Source: Malassezia japonica
Lineage: Eukaryota; Basidiomycota; Malasseziomycetes; Malasseziales; Malasseziaceae
Assembly: GCF_029542785.1 (NCBI RefSeq)
Contig: NC_083377.1
Location: forward strand, 372,001 to 436,000
Direction: 5' to 3'
DNA: 64,000 nt
How positions within the stretch are numbered: position 1 is the stretch's first letter; each line of letters begins with the position of its first letter. The translations under genes were made by a program, and so were the position numbers. The notes below the pieces were generated by a model. The model saw nothing but the letters and a program-made list of their open reading frames with translations, ran no database searches and was not told the origin of the DNA. Positions 9,140-18,037 of this stretch are shown one piece after another.

Positions 9140-10723
9140 TTAACGCATGCCGGCCATACGCAGGGCATGCTGTTGTTGCTGAACCGAAAGCTGGGGAAGG
9201 GGGCCGCTGCGTTCCGGCGAATCGGCCGCGGCCGCTGCAGCCGCGGCTGCGGCCGTGTGGTTGGTCGACGCGCGCGGCGACTCGCACGGCGAGAGCTCGG
9301 ACGTCGCCACGCTGGGGCGGTGCATGGACAGGGGCTTGTTGGCAGTTGGCGGCTGCCCTGGTGTGTACGACTCTGCGCCGGGAAAGCGCGAGTTTGTCTC
9401 GAGCGAGGCCTTTTCGCCGGGCGGTGGGCACGACGACGGGGAGCGTATATTGGAGCTCGTCGAGTTGTTCGCGGTCTGCCGGGCCTCGAGCGACGTGACA
9501 AAGTCCTGGAAGCGGTCGAGCTCGCTCATGCGCGACTGCCTCTCGCCGCGGCCCACGACGCGGTCGACAAACTGCCTGCCGGGAATGTCGAGGTCGGGGT
9601 CGTACGGCGCCCAGACAGCGTCAAACTCGGTGAGGATCATCCGCTGGCACAAGACGCACATCAGCGGAGGGTACAAAGAGAGGAAACTTTTGGAGTGCAG
9701 CGATTGGACCGCTTCTAGGACAAAGTTGACGACGTTGAAGGCGGTTGCGACAAAGAAGTACACGAGACCATTCGCAAAGAGGCGCGCGAGAAGCGGCGTG
9801 AGCGTCGACCACCACTCGTATGCATTCCGCACGATACGGTATGGAAAGGTGGCGAACGGCACGACGCGGCCTTGCACCTTTTTGAGCGTCTCGCCGGCAG
9901 AGCTGCGGCGCCCTTGCTCAATGTCCATGGTCTGCTTCCGCACCTGCATGCGGTGCGCCTCGAACGGGTCGCTGAAGTTGGGCGCATCGAGGCTGCGGCC
10001 CATATTCGCATAGACCACGAGCTTGTACGACGAGAGGACCATGGTCGTCGTGTCAAAGATCATGCTGATCAGGTAGAACCACATCACTGTGTTCACGCTG
10101 TGCGCCTTGCCGCTCTGCTTGCCATTTTCTCCGTCGGGATCCGTCGGGCGACACGATCCGGTAATGACCAGCGAGTCGTGCGAGTAGTACAGCAAGGCGA
10201 TGCTTGCGACAAACAGCAGCAAGGAAAACGTCGCGAGAAAGATGGACACCCACCGCGCGCGCCGCCAAATGGCGATCGTGCGCCACGAAAAGATACAGGA
10301 GACCAAAAACTGTACGACAGCCACCGTAATCTGCTCGTGGTCCAGACACTGCTCGGAGGAGGTAAACCTGTGCCAGAGCGAGTACGCAGGCACAATCACA
10401 GCAGGCAGCGTGCCGTAGCGGATCAGGAGGAACAACACGACCTGCGGGCGCTTTAGCATCTTGGGCCGGTACATGTACAGCTCGCGGTTGAGCGTGCATA
10501 GGTACTCCCACCAGTACAGGGTCAGGCCTGCAACCGTAATGTAGTTCGCGACTTCCTGCTGATAGTCAAACTGCTCTTCGGACATTTCGCCGTCTTTCGA
10601 CGACCGCTTTCCTAGCGCTTCGGTCGTATTTGCGCTAGTAGCAGCGACAGCATATCCCACCAGCATCAGCACGAGCCCCAGCGCGAACGCCGGGCGCGGC
10701 AGCATCCGGCCCCAGCGACGCAT
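9140..10723 (-). CDS. DUF6533-containing multi-pass membrane protein, function unknown
   Basis: Single exon, 527 residues from the ATG at 10723. A hydrophobic N-terminus (residues 10-28) is followed by the DUF6533 pattern YITVAGLTLYWWEYLCTLNR and LFLLIRYGTLPAV, typical of basidiomycete membrane proteins. Further hydrophobic segments lie at about residues 130-150, 160-185, 220-240 and 300-330. The C-terminal 150 residues are polar, Ser/Pro-rich, contain a run of about 11 alanines, and look cytosolic. No enzymatic motif is visible. The family has no established function. It ends 32 bp from the convergent NAB2 stop. Confidence 0.75.
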   Translation of the reverse strand: MRRWGRMLPRPAFALGLVLMLVGYAVAATSANTTEALGKRSSKDGEMSEEQFDYQQEVANYITVAGLTLYWWEYLCTLNRELYMYRPKMLKRPQVVLFLLIRYGTLPAVIVPAYSLWHRFTSSEQCLDHEQITVAVVQFLVSCIFSWRTIAIWRRARWVSIFLATFSLLLFVASIALLYYSHDSLVITGSCRPTDPDGENGKQSGKAHSVNTVMWFYLISMIFDTTTMVLSSYKLVVYANMGRSLDAPNFSDPFEAHRMQVRKQTMDIEQGRRSSAGETLKKVQGRVVPFATFPYRIVRNAYEWWSTLTPLLARLFANGLVYFFVATAFNVVNFVLEAVQSLHSKSFLSLYPPLMCVLCQRMILTEFDAVWAPYDPDLDIPGRQFVDRVVGRGERQSRMSELDRFQDFVTSLEARQTANNSTSSNIRSPSSCPPPGEKASLETNSRFPGAESYTPGQPPTANKPLSMHRPSVATSELSPCESPRASTNHTAAAAAAAAAADSPERSGPLPQLSVQQQQHALRMAGMR

Positions 10724-10763
10724 GGTGGTATTGCTGTGCACCGCCTTATCGTACACACCTCCA

Positions 10764-13511
10764 CTACTTACGGTACAGGGCCGCCTTGCCGACGCACGCG
10801 GCATAGGTGTGGTGGTAGAAGAAGGAGCGCATGCCCCCGCGCAGCTCGGCTTCCAGGTTGCCGTCGGCAAGAGTAGATGCAAGCACATAGGGATCAGAGG
10901 ATAGCCAGGTCATGGGCTCCAAACGCAGCGCGTACGGCTGCTCGTCGCGCCGGCACTGGTTCTCGACTTCTTTGAGGGCGCGCGTAAGCATTTTGGGCTC
11001 GCTCGTGAGGAGCAGAGCGCGCGCGCCGGGTGCAAGGGCCGTAAGAAGCTCCGACATGCGCTCGACAAGCAGGGGGAAGAGCGTCGCGTGGGGGAGGTCG
11101 CGCGCCTTTTCAGGGAGCTCGACGAGGGCACCGCTGAGCGTGTCGGGTGCAGGCGCCCTGTCGAGCGTCGCACGCAGCTTGTGCGCTGCAAGCACGTCCA
11201 TCAGCGCAGAGCCGAGCGCAGGGTCTGCCGTCGCGAGCGTGCTAACGCGCACCTCGTCCGCGGCCGCATCCAGCGGGAGGAGCGCAGCAACGGCATGCGC
11301 ACGAGCGCGCGCCATCACCTCGCGCGTCGCTTCCGGCGTGGACATGGTTTGCACCGGCGCCGAGGACGTGGGGGCATGGACTTGAAAGACGAGCGCGCCC
11401 TGCGGATTGCCTTGGCGCGCTCGAGGGCCCGACTGCAGCGTCTCGTCGACACCGAGGCGCGGCGCAAATGCCATCTTGACCAAGAGGGGGGTATCGTGCC
11501 TCGGCGCCACTTCCCATGTCCCAGGGATTACCGAGGCGAGCCACGGGAGGACAAGCGAAGCAAGGTGCGCCTCCATCGCACTCGTGCTCACCGTGGGAAA
11601 GACGTACGAGCTGCGGTCGACGTGCACCGCGACACGGAACGTCGGGGTCTCGTGCGCCGTCCACGCGTCGAGCGCGGCCGCCCGTGCAGCGGCACTTGCG
11701 TCCCATGCCTCTTGCACCAGCGCAAAGAGGCTCTTCTCGCTCGGCGTCGGCTGCCACGCTTGGCCATGGCCGCCGGCACCGGCGCCAAGCGCCTCGACAC
11801 GCTCGGCAAAGAGTGCATCCAGCAGCGGCGCAGGGAGCACGCGGCGGCCCATGGCATAGTACACGCCCAGCAGGCCCGGCAGGAGCCCGGCGGCGTACTT
11901 TTCGAGGAGCACTGTGCCCCATTTCGACGCGTCCATCAGGACGACGCCCGAGTGCAGCGCCGACTCGAGCGCCGGCGCGTCTCTATCCATGCCGAGGCGC
12001 TGCACGAGCTCGCGCTGCGCCACGTCCTCGAGGCCACGGGGGACTTCGAGGACTAGCGGCGGCGCTGTTGCCGCCGGAAGCGCCGTCTCTTGTCCGATCG
12101 CCCGCTCGACGAGCGCCGGGCGCTTCTCGAGCGCCTCATTGACACGGCGGAACGCACCCCCTTTGCCGAGGTCCGTCTCGCTCGAGATAAGCGGCAGGTC
12201 GGGCAGGTCGCGGTTCTCGTTGGGATCCGGATGCTGCCACTGCTCGCTCGCCCACCACGGCAGCTCGTCCTGGAACGACCACTGATCCGTCCAGTACTTG
12301 ATCGCGTGCAGATAAATATAGAGCTCCTCCGGCGTGGGGTCAGGCAGCAGCGGGATGCGGCACGTCTCGCACACTTCCGTGTCCATCGGCGCCGCGTCGG
12401 CCGGCGGCGCAGGCGCAGGCTGTCCGTTCGGTCCCGGCACGTCCACCGTCTCGTAGTTCATTTGGCGGTTGAGCGTGCCAAAGACTACATCGTCGCGCCA
12501 GCGCGCCCACCCCTCGGAGTCGTCGCGGGCGCCTTTCAGGGCGGTCAGCACGCGCTCGACCTCGACGTTGCCCGACTCGCCGCCGACGCGCTCATAGTGC
12601 CGCGGCTGCGCGGTCGACAGGACGTCGCGGTCGACCGTCGCCCAGACCGGGTGGTTGTACAGCGGGTCGTTGCTGATCGGATGGCCGAGGAACTGGGCGT
12701 GCACGCGAATTTGGTGCGTGCGTCCGGTAATTGGGCGGCACACGACCACGCTCGAGTCGGTGTCAGGGTCGTAGGAGATGCGCTGAAAGAGCGTGCGGCA
12801 GTCCTTCCCTTTGGGGTGCACAATGTTCAGGCCGCTCTGGCGGTCAACGCTGAGAATCGGCTCGCGGCAGTCGATCTCGTGCTCGGGAAATGCGCCGACG
12901 ACGCGGCACACGTACGCCTTGTTCACGAGGCCCGCATTAAAGTCGTTGCCGAGCTCGCATGCGGCCTCTTTGGTCGTCGAGCACACCATGATGCCGGACG
13001 TGAGCCGGTCGAGGCGGTTGCTTGTAAAGACCTGCGCAAGGCCCGTCTGCTCCTTGACCATTTCCACGAGCGTGTTGCGGTGGTAGCGGCCGGTCGCATG
13101 CACCGGGATACTCCCTGGCTTGACCACGACGAGACGCCCTTTGCTGTCGTCGCGGTGCAGAATGCGCACCGGCGCATCGGTGACTGCCGGCTCGTGTCGG
13201 TGCACCTTGTTGCTGGGTCAGCAAAAATACCTACACCAAAAAGTCACTGTTCTGTATGCGGTACACCGGCGTGACCGTCTGCCCATTTACGGTGCACAGG
13301 CCTGGGTCAGTGCGAAGGCGTACCATTGTAAATGGCCCAGGTCTGCGTTAGCAAGGCGACGTACATAGTATTCCTTGGTGCGGTCGCGGAACTCGGTCGT
13401 AAATACCTCGAGGATCTGGCGGCCGTACCAACGGGTCTTGGCGCGCGTCGTGTACTCGTACCAGTACGGCGGCAGGCGCCGCAGCCCTGGCGCTGCTACG
13501 CGCTCCGTCAT
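10764..13511 (-). CDS. PUS9: RluA-type tRNA pseudouridine synthase (Pus9/RPUSD2-like) fused to a THUMP/methyltransferase-like region
   Basis: Exons 13365-13511, 13324-13342 (19 nt), 13235-13301 and 10764-13212 give 893 residues. All three introns are 22 nt. The spliced N-terminus reads [18 protein letters not shown], then [20 protein letters not shown] and [11 protein letters not shown], as in Pus9 and the Rib2 PUS domain. The catalytic motif is RLDRLTSG with the Asp at about 146; [17 protein letters not shown] follows. A CxxC pair and [10 protein letters not shown] region, also seen in this subfamily, closes the synthase part near residue 350. From about residue 465 the protein continues for over 400 residues that look like a THUMP-type methyltransferase with lost catalytic motifs (see findings). 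The family modifies U32 of tRNAs; the C-terminal role is unknown. Confidence 0.9.
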
Positions 13512-13531
13512 CGAAGAAGAAATTGGCTTAG

Positions 13532-14655
13532 TCAGCGGGTATCGCTACGGCGTGGCGCACAGAGCACCAGCTCCTCGGGGTTGGTGTACATGGCAAGGTG
13601 CGCGGCGACGATGCGCGCCGCGGCCTTGGGATCGACGCGGTGCGTCTGAATGGTTCGGCGCTGGGTTAGTAGAGCGACGTACAAACACGAGGCATGTGCC
13701 TGCATAGGCGGCTTGGAAGCACGCGTCAAACGCACGCTCGCCGCGCTCCATGCCGTTGCCGACGAGCTGGTTGCGGACGAGGCGCTTGATCGACTGTCGG
13801 TTCGCCTCCTCCATCGCGGGGTCGTCCGCGGCCGGTGTGCCGGACGGGGGCAGCGCCGCGGCGATCGGGACATAGACCGGCTCGTCGACCGGCGCCTTGC
13901 GCTGCGGCCGCTTCTCGCCGCGGCGCCCGGGCGTGTGGCCGCCGCGGCTGCGCTCGGGCGTGAGGGTGAGGTGCCCGCGCTTGCGCACGCGCGCGTCGAG
14001 GACCGTCGGCCGCTCGTCGTCGCTCGAGTCCCATCGCAGCTGCCGCGGCGCACGGGGCAGCGGATCATCCGGGCGCGGGGCGCGGGGCGCCTTTTTGTCG
14101 ATGCTATCGCGGTGCTTGGCGACGCGGCGGCCGACGACGAGGTCGACGATATGCGGCGCGTCGGCGCTCTGGCGCGCACATAGGACGAGCTCGAGCGCGC
14201 CACTGCTGTGCAGCGACGTGCGGTACACGCTCGAAATGTCCGGCGCTTGATCCGACACGTTGGGGTCGTACACGAGCGCCAGCTGGCCGTCGGGCGCGCC
14301 AAAGATACGCTCAAAGTAGGCAAGCGTATAGGGGTGCGACGCGTCGATGTGTCTGGGTCAGCCACGCGACGTACAGCTGAATCTGCCCAGAGGCCTCGAT
14401 CTCTTCTTTCGCTTCCGACGGTGGGCGCACGCACAGCGAGTGGTGCCGCACCATCTCGAGCGCCAGGCACAGCTCGGCCTCGGCCTCGAGCGCGCCGGGC
14501 CGCGTCTCGTGGGTATGGAGATGCGCCCATGGGTGCATATGTGTCATGATCGTCGTGCCAGGGAGCTGCGTCCCGTCGTGCAGCAGCAGCACCCCGCGCC
14601 AGAGCACACGCGGCCGCTTGCGGGGCGAGTCGGCCAACGGCCTCTCCCCCTCCAT
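13532..14655 (-). CDS. Putative Sld7-like DNA replication initiation protein
   Basis: Exons 14375-14655, 13683-14352 and 13532-13660 give 359 residues; both introns are 22 nt (14353-14374 ends ctgacccag, 13661-13682 ends ctaacccag). The middle is a low-complexity Arg/Pro-rich linker. The C-terminal 90 residues ([20 protein letters not shown], then [18 protein letters not shown] and ending in a helix) resemble the C-terminal domain of yeast Sld7, which has NETLSKLILGGLRLRGI-type helices. Sld7 partners Sld3 in helicase loading at origins. The N-terminal half is not clearly recognisable. I see the resemblance only by pattern, so the identity is tentative. It shares a 23-bp divergent promoter with MTG1. 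Confidence 0.5.
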
Positions 14656-14678
14656 CGTGTGGAGGTTCGAAGGGCATC

Positions 14679-16031
14679 ATGCCACGCCTTTTGAGTGGCG
14701 TGCGTGCGGCGCGTGCGGCGCACGCGGGCATTGTGCGTGCGGTGCCCGCGGCCGCGAAGCCAGTGGAAGAGGTGCGTCGGAGCAAAGGGGGATTCGAGCC
14801 GCGTACGTCGTTTGCGTACCCCGCCACGGTGCCGTCGTGGTACATTGGGCATATGCATCGTGCGATGCGCTCGCTACCGGCGCTCCTGGCGCGCTCGCCG
14901 CCGCCGCTTGTGGTCGAGGTGCGCGACGCACGTATCCCGTTGACGAGCATCAATCCCAACTTTGAGTCAGTGCTCCAAGAGGTGCCGCACGCCGAGGACA
15001 AGATGCGCGTCGCGCCCGGCAAGCGGCTGCCCGGCTGGGCCGCGCGGCGGCTCGTCGTGTATACGAAGCGCGACCTGATCGACCGCGCGTGCGAGGCGCC
15101 ACTCATTGAAGCCCTTGAGAAGCACGGGCAGAGTGCCATGTTTGTCGACGCGCGCCAGAAGCGCGACGTGCAGCGTGTCTACGACTGGGTGTGCCAGCGA
15201 GCGGCGCTGCTAGGGCGCGAGGTCGCGCGCGCCGCCGCGCGTGCCGGGCACCTGTACCGCCCCTCGCGCGTATCCGGCGCGGCGCGCTACACGCCGACGC
15301 CCGAAACGGGCATCCGGCTGCTGATTGTCGGCATGCCGAATGTCGGCAAGAGCTCGCTGCTCAATGCGCTCCGCTTTGTCGGCACCGGCAAAAAAGGCGC
15401 AGCGAGTACGCACCCCCACCCCGGTCACACGCGCAAGGTGACCGGGACGGTGCGCATCACGCCCGCCCCTCCTTCCCTCTCTGCGATGGAGATGGAGGGC
15501 GAGACCGTCGATATGAAGGCGCTTGTCGCGCAACAGGCACAGCAGGCGCCGGCTGTGTACGTCTACGATACCCCCGGCATCATGGTGCCGTACCTCGGCA
15601 CGGCGGACGACCATGGCCCCGAGCGGGCACTGAAGCTCGCGATTGCCGGCTGCATGAAGCAGACGCTCTTTGATCCGCAGGTCCTTGTCGACTACCTGCT
15701 CTATCGCATGAACCAGCGCTATGTCGCACAAAAAGGCGATGCGCCCCCCCCTTATACAAAGCTCATGCGCACGCCCCACCCCACGGACGATGCCGCTGAA
15801 TTTCTCGCTCAAGTCGCCGAGCGTGCGCCCGGGGCACGGCAGCGTGGCGGTGAACTGAGCCTCGCTGTCGCCGCCGACTATGTCCTGGAGCAGTTCCGCC
15901 GCGGCGCCCTGGGCAGCCGCGAGCTGGACCTGTCTTTGGACGAAGGCCATTCAGGCGCGCGCGCCGCGCAGATTCATGCACGCACGGCCGCGGTGCTTTC
16001 GCCGGTGGAGGCGAAAAATGGGGGCACATAG
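14679..16031 (+). CDS. MTG1: Mitochondrial circularly permuted GTPase Mtg1 (YlqF/RbgA family)
   Basis: Single exon, 450 residues. The GTPase motifs are in permuted order: VVEVRDARIPLTSINPNF, then G4-type YTKRDLID (about residue 130), then G1 GMPNVGKSSLLNALR (about residue 220), then G3 YDTPGIMVP (about residue 307). This order and the RDARIP signature define the YlqF/YawG group. The Arg/Ala-rich N-terminus before it fits a mitochondrial presequence. Yeast Mtg1 assists late assembly of the mitochondrial large ribosomal subunit. The Gly-Thr-rich G2/P-loop spacing is normal. The ATG is 23 bp from that of the divergent Sld7-like gene. Confidence 0.92.
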   Translation: MPRLLSGVRAARAAHAGIVRAVPAAAKPVEEVRRSKGGFEPRTSFAYPATVPSWYIGHMHRAMRSLPALLARSPPPLVVEVRDARIPLTSINPNFESVLQEVPHAEDKMRVAPGKRLPGWAARRLVVYTKRDLIDRACEAPLIEALEKHGQSAMFVDARQKRDVQRVYDWVCQRAALLGREVARAAARAGHLYRPSRVSGAARYTPTPETGIRLLIVGMPNVGKSSLLNALRFVGTGKKGAASTHPHPGHTRKVTGTVRITPAPPSLSAMEMEGETVDMKALVAQQAQQAPAVYVYDTPGIMVPYLGTADDHGPERALKLAIAGCMKQTLFDPQVLVDYLLYRMNQRYVAQKGDAPPPYTKLMRTPHPTDDAAEFLAQVAERAPGARQRGGELSLAVAADYVLEQFRRGALGSRELDLSLDEGHSGARAAQIHARTAAVLSPVEAKNGGT

Positions 16032-16197
16032 AAGTTCCCTGAACCTCACCCTTCTGCACAATTATGCAGGGGTACATTTTCTGCATAGCTCTACAGGTGG
16101 AGCCCTCGCCAAGGCGCCGCCGCGCCGTTTCTCGTCCTCGTTCATCCCGTTGACAGATCGCTGGCGGCGCGCGGCGGGAAGGACGGAGCATTTGACG

Positions 16198-17871
16198 ATG
16201 CGCCCCTCACTTGTGTTTCTTACAGCCTTGGGGGTGGCTACGAGCGGCACAGCGCTGGCCGCGGATCCCCACCCCACAAACCCCGCAGAGGTGCAGCAGT
16301 TTGACGCGGTCAGAGCGCGGGGTATGTACAATGCTTCGACGCCGACTGTGAAGCGCAAACACGCGCGTCACCGCCGTCAGGGCACGTCGATCGCTGCGCA
16401 TGCCGACATTGCGTCATGGCTCATTGGCAACGAGTTTACTTCGCTGCCGATCAACCGCCCTGCGCCGGGCGATTCGACCATGGGTCGCGAGACGCAGACC
16501 GCTGGCTCTGGCCGCTCGCGCTCGCAGAACTCGGGCTCCACTGGGAGTTCTCGCAGTGGGAACGGGAACAATGGGAACAACGGGAGTTCTGGCAACGGAA
16601 ACGGTAACAGTGGAAGTAACAGTGGAAACAGCAACAACGGAAACAGTGGCAACAGTGGCAGCAACGGCAGCAACGGCAACAACGGCAACAGCGGCAACAG
16701 CGGCAGCAGAAACAGCGGAAGCAGCGGGAGCCGCGGCAACGGCGGCAACGCGAGCAGCTCAAGCAGCAGCCGGGACTCGGGCGGCAACGCATCGACCCGC
16801 TCATCGGCAGCCGCAGGCGCCGGCGCCGCATCCTCGACCCGCTCGCGTACACGCGACCAGTCGAGCTCGTCCCCCACCTCGAGCTCCCAAAAAACCAGCA
16901 CAGAAGTCGCAACGCGAACCAGTACCAACTCCAACTCGCCCTCGAGCGACGCCGTGGTCAACTCGCAGGTGACCGTGACGGGTACGCCGACGCCGAATCC
17001 CAACAACCACCCCCAGCCCCAGAAGAACTGGACGCCGGTGATTGCGGGCGTGAGTGTCGCGGGCGGTGTGGTGCTTCTTGCGATCATTGGCATTGTAATT
17101 GCCAAGCTGTTTGGCCGCCGCATCATGCGCTGGTTCCGTCAGGACGAGATCAAGTGGCCTGAGCTGCAGCAAGACACGGCCGCGGCCGGCGCCCCCCTTC
17201 CTGCGCGCCAGACGGGCGGCGCGGGCTTTGACATGGGCGACGAGTCGGACGACGACCACCGCGAGATGCCGATGCAGGAGGCGGGTGTCAAGCCGGTCAA
17301 CTCGTTCAACACCGGCTCGATGTACAACACCAATGCGACGTACGGCTCGATGCAGCCGTCTGCTGCGCCCACGGCCGACAACTATCTTGGCGGTGTTGGC
17401 GCCGTCGGCCAGCCCTTCCCTGCGACGCATGGCGAGGGCCTTGCGCCCCCCACGGTCCAGAACGAAGGGCTGGTATCGGGCGCGCCTGTGTCGCACTCGG
17501 TTCAGCCCGGTGAGACGATGTCACACTCTCTTCAGCCCGGCGCGGCTGCCCTTCCTTCGTCGCTCATTGCTGCGCCCGAGTACTCGAGTGCGTCCGAGTA
17601 CGCCGGTGCGCCGGTTGCCCACGACGGCTCGTACGGCAGTGTGCCGGTCGCCCACGACGGCGCATACTCCGGCGCGCCCCTCGCCCACGATGGCTCGTAC
17701 GCCGCGGCGCACGAGAGCTACGCAGACGCCCCTACCGGCCAAGCGTACTCCACGCCGACCTACTCGCGCGAGCTATACAACGGCGCCAGCAACTCGCCGT
17801 ATGACACCGAGGCGTACGACGCCGAGGCGTACGTCGCACAGCCCTACATGCAGCCGCACTATCGCTCGTAG
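16198..17871 (+). CDS. Secreted/type I membrane protein with Ser/Asn/Gly-rich ectodomain, candidate cell-wall stress sensor
   Basis: Single exon, 557 residues. A signal peptide (MRPSLVFLTALGVATSGTALA) is followed by an ectodomain dominated by Ser, Asn, Gly and Thr (residues about 95-270). One TM helix follows at residues about 280-303 (VIAGVSVAGGVVLLAIIGIV), then basic RRIMRWFRQDEIKWPEL and a long cytosolic tail. The tail has repeats of the type APVAHDGSYG (residues about 465-505) and many Tyr. The layout matches fungal Mid2/Wsc-type mechanosensors and related basidiomycete proteins, but there is no WSC cysteine domain. Function as a wall-stress sensor is inference from topology alone. Confidence 0.6.
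   Translation: MRPSLVFLTALGVATSGTALAADPHPTNPAEVQQFDAVRARGMYNASTPTVKRKHARHRRQGTSIAAHADIASWLIGNEFTSLPINRPAPGDSTMGRETQTAGSGRSRSQNSGSTGSSRSGNGNNGNNGSSGNGNGNSGSNSGNSNNGNSGNSGSNGSNGNNGNSGNSGSRNSGSSGSRGNGGNASSSSSSRDSGGNASTRSSAAAGAGAASSTRSRTRDQSSSSPTSSSQKTSTEVATRTSTNSNSPSSDAVVNSQVTVTGTPTPNPNNHPQPQKNWTPVIAGVSVAGGVVLLAIIGIVIAKLFGRRIMRWFRQDEIKWPELQQDTAAAGAPLPARQTGGAGFDMGDESDDDHREMPMQEAGVKPVNSFNTGSMYNTNATYGSMQPSAAPTADNYLGGVGAVGQPFPATHGEGLAPPTVQNEGLVSGAPVSHSVQPGETMSHSLQPGAAALPSSLIAAPEYSSASEYAGAPVAHDGSYGSVPVAHDGAYSGAPLAHDGSYAAAHESYADAPTGQAYSTPTYSRELYNGASNSPYDTEAYDAEAYVAQPYMQPHYRS
16520..16800 (+). repeat. Low-complexity Ser/Asn/Gly codon tract
   Basis: A run of aac/ggc/agc/gga-type codons encodes (N/S/G)-only sequence for about 90 residues inside the membrane sensor gene. 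Such tracts vary in length between strains in fungi; the high Ser content would be a substrate for O-mannosylation. Confidence 0.7.
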
Positions 17872-18037
17872 CCCCTCGTAGATACTTTGTACATCCCTCC
17901 CCACTTTACCCAGGGCAGACCAATAGACTATTTTTCATCGGGCAGTGCAGGCACGCCACCGCAGTCGAATCGGGCGACCGCGTTGCGCCGAGCGTGTCGC
18001 GGCCGCTTCGTTCTCTCTTGTTTGGCGGCGTGCGAGG

